This document shows positions 32,302 through 43,600 of a stretch of 64,000 nucleotides of DNA, piece after piece. Position 1 is the stretch's first letter, and each line of letters begins with the position of its first letter. Made by a program: the position numbers and the translations under genes. The DNA is from Dendrobium chrysotoxum. Its lineage: Eukaryota > Streptophyta > Magnoliopsida > Asparagales > Orchidaceae. Where the stretch lies: positions 72,829,021 to 72,893,020 of the forward strand of contig CM034300.1 in the NCBI GenBank assembly GCA_019925795.1, given 5' to 3'. The notes beneath the pieces were generated by a model. That model was not told the DNA's origin, searched no databases, and saw nothing but the letters and a program-made list of their open reading frames with translations.

Positions 32302-33274
32302 TAATCTTCTTACGAATTATTAGTAAATCTAAAAAAATTTTAGAACTTTAAAAATTATTCAATTAATTTAGCATTCATGCTTTTAGGTTATCATCAAATT
32401 TTTAATATGTTTTAATTATTTTTGTATGTTATTTCATTATTAGTTAGTAATGCTTGAAATGATATAGTGTTAATGTCTAATTTTTTATTTTTATTGTATT
32501 AATTATAAAAATATGTCATAGTTAAATGTATAATAGTTAGTTTATGAAAAAGAAAAAGAATTAACAAAAAAAAAATGATAATGAGAATGAGATGCAAGTA
32601 TATTAATATTTCATCCTAAAAAGTGATTATGCAAAGATGTATGCACATAAAGTAGGTTATAGTGCAAATGATGATTACATTATAGATTAAAAGAGCGGCG
32701 ATTGCGAAGCATAAGTGTTTTTACAACAAGTCTTGCAACGATATAAGTTTTGCTACAATATGGGTCTTATTGAGTGCAAATCTTAATAGCAAATGTGTCA
32801 TATGACATATTGACATTCATGTATTAAGGAATTAATGATGATGGTGGCATTGATGGCGGAATCATCTATAAAAATAGGTCAACAATGACTTTATAAAAGT
32901 CATCATAGAGACTTCATTGTTGGAGGGCATCATGCCTTAGATGATGGAGACCTTCAATGAAGTCTGATGCAACATGGGATGATGATGAGGATATTGACTA
33001 AGGCATTTGTTGAGGTTTCTTTAAGGACATTGATGGGGGTTGTCAATCTCTATCCCATCTTTCTCAAGCATATGAAGATCCACACAATCCAACTCCAGAT
33101 GCCATGATTACTTGCATTGAACATAGTCTAGCCATCTATTTGCAAGAAAAAAAGGAAATAAATAACAGATACAAAGTAATCTACACACCATGAATAGTAA
33201 CTATAATAGCAATCATTAATTGAAGATGATGAGAGACCAATCATAAAATGGCATACTTCTCATAAATATGTTAC

Positions 33275-33400
33275 TTGAAGTTGTTATTTGGGACGACTTT
33301 CTTACTGCTTCTTAAAGTAGCTTTTTAATACAAAAAAATTATTTTTTTATTAAAAAATTGTTTTGAGAAACAATAAGAAAGCTATCCCAAACGAAATCTT
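33275..33400. mobile_element. Tourist-like MITE copy C
   Basis: Left end TTATTTGGGACGACTTTCTT, right end GAAAGCTATCCCAAACGAAA; inverted repeats visible. Confidence 0.5.
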
Positions 33401-33603
33401 AATCACCTCTTGCCTCAAGTCTCTCACCTATGCAACCTTATCAGTTGCACACAATTGATGTTCTAAAGTTATGAAAGTCCTCAAAGTAGATTGTACTCGG
33501 TGCTTGCACTGCATTGCGCATCCTTGGCTTTGTTATATTTAAATTGTATAAGTAGAGGTGAAGGGTTTCAAGAACTAACACTCATTTTGAATGTATATCT
33601 ATC

Positions 33604-33625
33604 TATATATATATATATATATATA
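33604..33625. repeat. (TA)n microsatellite
   Basis: About 11 TA units. Confidence 0.9.
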
Positions 33626-33957
33626 ACAAATAAAAAACTTTAGTGATTAAAATCAATCTAAATTTCAATTGACATACAAATAATACAATCAAATTAGAAA
33701 ATCGAAATAATTTTATTATTTTTAAAACATATTTTCTGCTTACAAGCAACCAAATGGATCCATAGATTCCTTCAAAGCTTAGAAGAAGATTAATGATTGT
33801 TCTGTCTAAGAGGAGAAAATTTTCCAAATAAATTGCCATACAAATTAAAGTTGACCAAAATGTATAAAGAGTTCAGGCATAGCTTCTTAGTTCCAATGGA
33901 AAAAAATACATCAATCATACTTTACAGATCAGAGAGATTTCATTGAACACAGAAATC

Positions 33958-34460
33958 TGCAAATTTCTTTTTTGGACAAATAGTAGCCTCATACACCGAG
34001 GATAAACTCAGATCTACATAACCAATTCGTTTGGGACAACTTTCTTATAACTTTTTAAACCAACTTTTTAGTAAATAAAATTTTAAAAGCAATGAGAAAA
34101 TTTCGATAAAAAACTGTACCAAATGAAGCCTTAGTTGCACAAGCTAAACATACCAATAATACAAGACAGATTACACAAAAACATTGTATAAGTTGTGTTT
34201 AACAGCTGCAAATTTCTTTTTTTGGACAAATAGCAGCCTTATACAATGAGGATGAGCTCAGCTCTACGCAAACGTTTAGTTGCAGAAGCAAGACATGCCA
34301 ATCATACTAGACAGATTAGTGAAATTTTATTGAACACAAAAGCATCATATAAGCAGTGATTAACAGCTGCAAATTTATTTTTTTGGACGAAAAGTAGTCT
34401 TATACATTGAGGATAATGAACTCAAGATCAAAATAACCATTTAGTTTCACAAGCAAGTTT
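33958..34460. repeat. three diverged tandem units downstream of ARD
   Basis: Units begin TGCAAATTTCTTTTTTGGAC at 33958, 34207 and 34368 and share GAGGAT...CTCA and TTTAGTT(G/T)CA(G/C)AAGC. Unit 2 is 161 bp; unit 1 is 249 bp because a MITE sits inside it; unit 3 is partial. They lie 120 bp or more past the ARD stop, so they could overlap its 3' UTR. Confidence 0.75.
34024..34132. mobile_element. Tourist-like MITE copy D, inserted in a tandem repeat
   Basis: Left AATTCGTTTGGGACAACTTT, right GTACCAAATGAAGCCTTA. It interrupts one unit of the repeat at 33958-34460; the other units carry the uninterrupted site (AACCATTTAGTT). Confidence 0.65.
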
Positions 34461-34582
34461 TTTATTAAAAGACAACTGAGACATCATACAACACCACCTA
34501 GGCCATGAAAATATAGGGATGCATAAGGTATTCAGAAGTAGTATTCCAGGAACTATATAGGAGAGGGGTAAGGCAAATGCAC

Positions 34583-34646
34583 TCAGAGTGCCTCAACTGC
34601 TTGGCTAACAGTTGGCTTCTTTATAAACGCATCAACATACTCCCTC
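34583..34646 (-). CDS. ARD: ARD exon 7 (stop codon)
   Basis: Residues 179-199: REYVDAFIKKPTVSQAVEAL then TGA at 34585-34583. Acceptor GTTACAG at 34647. The C-terminal tail is variable in the family. Confidence 0.93.
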
Positions 34647-37600
34647 CTGTAACATGAAAGCTATGATAAGTACTAGAAGCAGCCACACAATGAACCTCAC
34701 TCTGCTGTAGAACAAAAAAAAAGCTTGTTTTACCTCGCAGGGAGATGATCATGGGGTCGGTTATATGGAGTCCACACAGGTTCTCCCACGAAAAGTCGTA
34801 AAGCCTGTGAAAGGAGATATTTAGTTCGAAAAATTGTTGATGAAACTATGGAAAAAGCAAATAAGAACCAGGCACGTTTTCTACATAACATGCATGAAAA
34901 CTTTAAGAAACAAGGCCATGAGCTTCCGGATTGCATTTTTGAAGTTGTAATCTTATCACTATGTAGAATTCCTAAAATATCCTAAACATTATAGTATTTG
35001 CCTCACTAAAGAAGATCTAAAATTACTTCTGTGTATTTAATTGGGCATTTTTAGCCTTGCTTGCCCACTAAGGAAATTAATTTGTCGCCAAAGATAGTGA
35101 AACCAAATAAGATAATCTGTTATACCTTTATGTAGTTATCTGTATCAAGAGTGAAACGGTGGTAAATTCCAGCAGGTAAGACAATCATTCCCCCTTTCTT
35201 CACAGCTATGCGAATCCATTGATCCTTCTCATCCCTCACATCAAAATAACCTTAAAATACCGAGTAAATTTAAGATAATGAAAGAATGATAATCACACCA
35301 GATGCAAACAAAGTATTAAAAAAACTTTACCGCTTCCTGCAACGCAGTAACGGATCTCTTCATCAGTGTGCAGGTGCTCCTCAAAAAAGCTCTTGATCTT
35401 GGCTTCATAATTTGGCAATTTCTCTGGGCAAATATCACATATGTCCTGAGATGGAAAAGAGATAGCAAAGAGATGAAACCATAAAATATTAGCATTTTCT
35501 TCTGCCTCTTAGAACCGAACCAAAACAAAAGGATAAAGCTTAATCGGTGACCATGTAATTGTAGCCCCTGGCTTCACGAATCTTTTTCAGCGCTTCATCA
35601 TTTTCATAATCATTAGCATTTAATCGCCAGCTAATAATACCAAGTTCTACAAAACAAACCAATCCGCCTCAAACTTTAAGCAGTGTGAACAGCTCATAAA
35701 GGTTATTAAAATGGAAATCTGGTCACCTACGTACCTGCAAGCCTGTCAATAGAAACAAACTGCTTTGGTTCACGGTGATGGGGAAGCCTCTGGTCTTCGT
35801 CACTGTCATCCATATACCATGCTTGGATAACTTCCTCCTTTCCTTCCTAGATGAGCGGGGAAATAAAACATCTCATGTAATTCATTCTTGTTTTCACATA
35901 TTTTTTAATGATCACATCAATCACATAAACTTCGAATACAAACTGATTGCACTCAACGTTTGAAGCAAAAACATGAGTGGCAGATGAACAAAACTACATT
36001 AGCATAGCATGCTAAAGAGATAAACTGAGATAAGAAAGATTTTATACTATTTTGGCACTTCAACTGCCTAATGAAATGCAAGTTTCACATCCCTAATGAT
36101 TTAAAAAGTGGAACTCATCAGTAACTTTATCTCAACTATTTGGGCTAATTTTAGAATACTCATTTGTCAATCATTCTTGTTAAATATTATAAGAAGTGTT
36201 AAACCTATTTTTCATAGTTTTTTATAGCAGTTTCTATTTATGTTATCTTAGGTCTACCCATGATTCATCTTAATCCTTCAAAATTAATTGTATTTCCCCG
36301 CCTAATGGTGTATTTTCTATCTCATGACATATATGTCTGAATTCCCCCTCAAATATATTAAATTATCTTCTAAATGTTACTCTCATCAGCCCTCATATAT
36401 AATATCTCCTTATTTATCCCTCTAATTTTGCCACAAATCCATCTTAACATTCGCATTTCCGTCACGCTCAACTTAATTGTCAATAATTTTTTTATTGCCC
36501 AACACTCAAATCAGCTTAATATAATTTTGTAGTTCTATACACTCAACCTTTTAAGTCTCCAAAAAATTCCTTATTGCACAATATAACTAAATCACTTCTT
36601 TATTTTATCCAAATAACCTTAACTCTAAATATTATATCCTCATCTATATCTCAATTTCTTATGTACAATAAATCTAAAATACTTAAATCAATCACATCTA
36701 AATATCTCTTTATTTTCTAATAATATTGACCGATAAAGTTGCATATCATAAGCGCAACCTTAATTCTAATAATCCAACAACAACAACAAGCTTTTATCCT
36801 TGGCTACATGAATCTTTTTTTTCCATTGTGTCCTATTAAGAGTCAAATTCGCATTTAAATTTAATAAAAAAATGTCATTTTTAATACTTTCTAACTAAGT
36901 CTTTTTAGGTCTACCTCTATTTTTCTTAACATAGGCCAGATCAAATACATCTACTCTTTTAGCATAGTCATCAGAAGACCGACGTTTTACATAACCATCA
37001 CATCTAAGGTGACTTTCTCTAATCTTATCTACCGCTGGAGCTACTCCAACCATTTTACATATATACTCATTTCACATTTTGTCTCTAAGTGTAAAACCAC
37101 TCATCCACCTGAGCATCCCCATCTATGCAACACTTAACTTAATTTTATGCTTCCCTTTTAAAGGCCAACATTCTATGCCATAAAAACATTGTAGATTTCA
37201 CTACCATCTTATAAAATTTTTTCTTAAGTTTGAGAAATACTTTTCTATCATACAACAGGCCCAATGCATTCCTCTAGGGCACTCTTTTTAATAATTTGAT
37301 CACCCAATGTTATAATCTCACTACTAGATCTATTACTACTAAAATTACACATCATATATTCAATTTTAGATCAACTCAAATGAAAATCGTTAGACTCTAA
37401 CGTCGACCTCCATAATTCAAGTTTTTCATCAACGCCTCTATAGTCTTATCAACAAAAAAAATATCATCATCAAAAAGCATACACCAAGGTACATCCTCTT
37501 GCAAATGTCCAGTACAAACATCTAGAACTAAAGGAAGAAGATATAGGCTTAAAGTTGATTTTTTATGTAATCCAACTGAAATAGAAGAATATTTGGTTAA

Positions 37601-40600
37601 ATCACCATGTGTTTGAACACAAATAACAACTCATGTATACAATCCTTAATGATTTAAATATAAGCATTATTAACTCCTTTCTTTTCTAGAACTCTCTAGG
37701 GCACTTATTGAAACTTTATCATATGTTATCTCTAAATCAATAAATATCATACACAAATCCTCCTTATTCTCTCTATACTTCTCCCTCAAACCTCTCAAAA
37801 AATGTATAGCTTCCATTGTAGACCTACCCAACATAAACCCAAGCTGATTTTGAAAAACATTAGTATCATGTCGTAACCTATGTTCAATTACTCTCTCCCA
37901 TCAACTTAATTTCTCTATAATTCACACACTCTTGTGCTTCAACTTTATTTTTAAAATAAGAACCAACACACTCCTCCACAAGTCTGTCTAATAATCCAAA
38001 ACTTCCATAAACCGGAATAAGAAAAGTTGAAGATTGATGTTAAGTTGATAGCTAATTGAAAATTTTACGCCAAATTCAAAACCCAAATTCAAGTGCATAA
38101 ACTGGTATAATAAGAAATATTTCAGGTGCAATGGCAGGTAAGTGTGTTTCAAAAATATAAACATTTGTTATCTTTTCTGCTTTTTTCTGGATCATGTGTC
38201 CACCGACATTGATGGGAGGTAACAATATAAGGCTATAATCAATCATGTTTGCTGGCAATTTTGCTTCATGGGAAGCGTTGAAGAGATTAAATCTGGAGGT
38301 GACAACCAAACAGAAGATGCTACCATGGCCTTTGTTTGCTTTAAATAAACTGGAAGTACCTCAATTAAATATAAAGCAACGAAAATAGGATTTTGGAAAC
38401 GTGAATGGATGAAATGCACGTTTATTAAGCTTAAAGTTTGAAATTATTCAAGATTCTTTGGTGGCTGTGCAACAGGAATCTAAAGTATTGCTCGGGATCC
38501 CAAATTGTCGTGGTGGAGGATTTTCAAGTCTTTCAAGCTAGCACTTTGATAGGGAACGCTTGTAGAAAATCAGAAATTCCCTTGCTGAAATTTAATTTCA
38601 GCAATTGATAAAAGCAGAAATTGCAAAGACTATGGAGGAAAAAATCAGAATTGAACTTTTTGATTAATAGTAGATGAAGAAAAACAGCAAGATACAATGG
38701 ATCTTCTATTGGAGAGGAAGATCCATCTCTCCCAAATCTCTAGACGTTGCTAGAGCCAGCTTGAGAACACAAGAACCCTAATTTCAACAAAAATCAGAGA
38801 TCAGATGTAGCGCATCTATAGCTATAGCTGAAAGCGGATAATTAGATAAAACCCCAAAACTAGCCTTGCTATTTGAATTTTCCCTCCTAATCCTCCCCCA
38901 AATCTCCCCTTAATTAAGCTTGTGGACCGCACATAAAGTGGGCGGCAAAGAGGAGGGCGGAACCCTCCTGTTCTGCCTTCTATAGACCTGTGTCGGTTTT
39001 GGTTGGGCCGACTGGACTGGTTCAGAACTTGGTCTAACAATACTCCCTTCCCAAAGAGCCACCTTGTCCTCAAGGTGGAAGGAGGGAAACTAATGCTTAA
39101 CCCTCTCATATGGCTCCCATTTAGCATCATAGTCAGGTAAGTTCTTCTACTTAATCAGCCCTTCCTTGGGCCTTCCCTCTTCCTGTTGTACCCCTTGAAG
39201 CTCTAGTGGTTCCAAACCCACCTTTAAATCCACTGTCAGCAGTCCTAGTAATTCTAAACTAGTTGCATGATCCCCCACAACTCTCCTTAACTGCGATGCA
39301 TGGAACACGGTGTGTATGGAAGCAGTCAAGCGTAACTTCAAGCGATAGGCCACTGCTCCAATTCTCTCCAACACATCATAAGGGCAAAGTATCTCGGGGC
39401 AAGCTTTTCATTCCTTCAATTGACTACTGTCTACTGTCAGTAGAGTCGCAATTTTAGGAACACCATATTCCCAATGGCAAATTAGATGTCCATCTTGTGC
39501 CCATCCACCTGCTTCTTCATAATTTGCTGAGCTCTTAGTAGATGTCTTTTTAGCTCCTCCAACACCCTATTCTTTTCCTCCAAGTACTGCACTACTAAAG
39601 ATACAAGTGTGCGGCCCTGCCCCACATGTACCAAATGTGAAGGGTCTCTCCCATACAACACCTTAAAAGGGGTCATCTGAGAGGCCGTATGGTATGAAGT
39701 GTTGTACCATTATTCTGCCCATGCTAGCCACTTAGCACAAACCCTAGATGTTTCTAAAGCAAAACACCGCAGGTATGTCTCCAAGCTCCGGTTCACTTCC
39801 TTTGTCTGCCCGTCAGTTTGAGGGTGGTAAGTTGTGCTCCTCTTTAGTACTGTCCCCTGTAATCTGAACAGCTCCCTCCAAAAATAACTGAGAAATATTT
39901 TATCTCTGTCAGATACTATAGACTATGGTATCCCATGTAGCCTAACCATCTCCCTGATGAATGAGGTCGATATTGTCGCTATCGTGTAAGGATGTTGTGA
40001 GGGAATAAAGAGAGCATACTTGCTCAATCTGTCAACTACACCAGAATCACAGTAAACCCTTCCGATCGTGTTAGCCCATCAATAAAGTCCATGGTGACCT
40101 CCTCCCGCACCCTGTCAGGTAGAGCTAGGGGTTGAAGTAACCCCCCAGGAGCCATGGCCACACCTTGTGCATCCCCCTCCAATACAATTTCGTTGTCAGT
40201 CTTCTGCATGTCTTCTGTACCTGAGTGGCCTCTAACAATGCTCCCGTAGAACTCTTGCAGCAACTATGAACTGAGGTCCTAAGCATCACAAACCTCCCCT
40301 GGTTTAGCAGTTTCTCCCCCTCCAAAGAGTAACTTGGGTGACTGGTCTCATCCTTCAAAAGACCTGCTAGAATTTTTCCCAACTCCTCATCATGCATACT
40401 CTCCTCTTTGATGGCCTCCCAATCCAGCATTAATGGTATCGACATAGCCAACACTTGGAGTTCCCTCATGCATCTAGACAAGGAACCGCCACTTTGTTCT
40501 CCAATCCGGACCTATATTGGATCTCAAAATCATAGCCTAATAGCTTTGATAACCATCTCTGATGCTCCTCTGTCAACATCCTCTGCTCCAAAAGAAACTT

Positions 40601-43600
40601 CAAGCCCCTCTGGTCTGTCCTAACAATGAAATGTCGTCCCAAGAAGGATGGTCGCCACTTCTAAATGGCCAACACAAAAGCCATCAATTCCCTCTCATAG
40701 ACTAACTTCAACCTAGCTCTTGCTATCAAAATTTGGCTGAAAAAGGCCATGGGTCTGTGATTCTGCATGAGAATGTCCCCCAACCCATATGCATTTGTAT
40801 CAACCACAAAGATCTAACTAAAATATGGTAGAGCCAAAATCGGTACTATAGTCAAGGCCTTTTTCAGTCTCTCAAAGGCTTGTGTAGCAACCTCACCCCA
40901 TAGGAAATTGTCTTTCTTTAGTTGCTCGATCAATGGCCAAGTTATAGTGCTGTAGCCTCTCATGAATCCCCTGTAGTACCCTGTCAACCCTAGGAACCCC
41001 CTCATCTCTCTCAAATTCCTAGGTAGAGACCATTTCTGCATTGCCTCAATTTTGACTTGATCGAAAGTCACCCCCTCCTGAGAGACCATGTGCCCCAAGA
41101 ATTCCACACAGGTTTGTGCAAAGCAACATTTCTTTAGGTTGGCCCTCAACTGATGCTCCCGTAATACTTCCAAGACCATCCTTACATGTTCCAAGTGCTC
41201 TCCTATCGACCTACTATACACCAATATGTCATCAAAGAAGACTAGTACGAACTTCCCGAGATATGGTTTGAACACCCTGTTCAGGAGTGACTGAAAAGTG
41301 GCAGGAGCGTTTGTGAGCCTGAATGGCATGACTAAGAACTCGCACATGTGTCCTAAAAGCAGTCTTTGGAACATCCTCTTCCCTCATTCTGATCTGATGG
41401 TATCCTGACTTCAGATCCATCTTGGTGAACACCACTGCACCATATAACTCATCCAGTAGCTCATCAATCATCAGAAGTGGGAACTTGTCTAGCACAATCT
41501 CCTTATTCAAGGCCTGATAGTCCACACAAAATATCCATCTCCCATCCTTCTTGACCAGTAAGACTTGACTAGAAAAATGGACTTGTCTAGCACAATCTCC
41601 TTATTCAAGGCCTGATAGTCCACACAAAATATCCATCTCCCATCCTTCTTGACCAGTAGGACTTCACTAGAAAAAGGGCGGGCTCACACTTGGCTTGATG
41701 ATCCCTGCCTCCAACATCTCTTGGATCAGCTTTTCGATCTCATCCTTTTGAATCTGAGGGTAGCAATAAGGCCACACACTAATCGATGACACCCCCTCCC
41801 TCGAGAAGATGGCGTGCTCCTGCTCCCTTGGTGGTGGTAAGCCTTGAGGTAGCTGAAAAACCTCACTGAACTACTATATGAGTGGTTGTACTGAAAGAGG
41901 AATGTCCCCCTTCCTCTAGTTTGATCCCTTTTAAGCTCTACAGTTCCACTAGAAATCCTCCCCCCACCTCCCATAGGATCTTGACTATGATTTTGAGAGA
42001 CACGATGGCCCTGTACAACCCTACATCTCCCCGGATCACCATCCTTCTTCTCTCCATCATCAGTGCTCCCTAATTGACCTTGGTATCTCCCAAAATCTGC
42101 AGCCACTTCATCCCCCGGATGACACAATGCTCCCCAACTCCAATGAGAGAAAATCCCCTCACCTGAACCCCCTGTATAGTCAGCACAACTCCCCTACACA
42201 CTCCTCTACCCATCTCCACAATCCCAGTGCCCATCATCACCCCATAACCCCCGGTGTCCACCAATTTCATCCCCAATTGGTCAACGACCTGATTGGAGAT
42301 AAAATTGTGGGTAGCCCCACTGTCAATCAGGACCACCACCTCCTTTCACTTTTATGGTGTGATTCGAGGTGAGCCTCACCACTGAGTTTAAGGAGACTTC
42401 AGCCATGTCAAAATGCAACTTCTCCTCCTCCTTTACCACTGCCTTACTCTCACCTCCCTCCTCAGCTTTCTCCTCATCACATACGGTGAGAACCTGAAGA
42501 GTTTGTTCCTTACACCTGTGGCTCGGCGTGTACCTCTCATCACATCTGAAGCACAATCCCTTCGCCAGTTTCTCCTGCAACTCCTTCTCAGTGAGCTTTT
42601 TGAAGTTTCCCCTAAATCCCCATCCTCTAGGCTTCTCCTTTGGGACCTCACAAAGGCTTCCCGGTGCTGGTCCCTTAGGAGCTGAAAAAATGGTGGTCAT
42701 CCTATACAAGCCTCCTGAAATGCTGCCTCTGGCCCCCCTCTCCAGATACTTTTGGTCCTCCACTAACTGCGCAAGCTCCATAGCCTCTCTTAAGTTACGC
42801 GGTCTCATCACTCTACCAGCCGCCTGAATCTCGGGCTTGAGCCCTTCATGAAATTTCCCTCAAGCACAATTTCAGAAAGCTTATCCAACCGGCTAACTAG
42901 GTACTCAAACCGGTCATGGTACTCTGCCACAAAACTCTCCTGCATTAGGACGAAGTACTGCTCATAGAAGTCCCCTCCCCTACTGGTTTGGAAACATTCT
43001 AGTAAGCAGTCCTTGAACTCCCTCCAACTCCAAATGGGCCGCCTCATGTCTCTCCACTGGTACCAGGCCAAAGACTTCCCCTCCAAACACAGACCAGCCG
43101 CTGTCAATTTCTCCTCGTTAACCAGTTAACAGCGAAATACCTCTTTACCTTGTAGATCCACCCATGTGCGTCATCGCCTTCAAAGATGGGCATCTTTAAC
43201 TTCCTTACCCTCAGATCTCCTCCGTTTTCCTTGAATCCTCCGCCGCCTCCTATTCCCTGAAAAGAGATGCTCCCCAAGTGTCTCAATCTTCCTTTCTATG
43301 CTCATACCCAAAACCTTTTTCAAAATACCCTCTTCTTGCAAAATCAGCACCCCTTTGCTCGTACCCAATACTCATCTCTTCCCTAGAAATAGGCTCTAGC
43401 AGAGGCATCTCGTCTTCTCCCTCCAGAATCTCCACCTCTTGATTCTCCCCTCCCCTAAACAAATTAGGGTTTCCTCCTCTTCCTTGGCCGTCGGTGGCTT
43501 CCTTCACTTCTGATGTCATCTTATCAGGTTTGTCTTCAAGCAACCTCTTCAGCATGTTTTCCACGATGGCAAACTTTCCATCCATCTTTTCATGGACGGA

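Larger units (their letters stand above)
31379..33957. other. AT-rich intergenic DNA with small MITEs
   Basis: Apart from three small MITEs and an (AT)n run at 33604-33625, no gene or known element was recognised. ORF 33603-33839 has no known domain. Confidence 0.5.

Noticed and set aside
41882..42827. Plus-strand ORFs opposite the gypsy gag/pol
   Set aside because: Antisense shadows of the retrotransposon coding strand.
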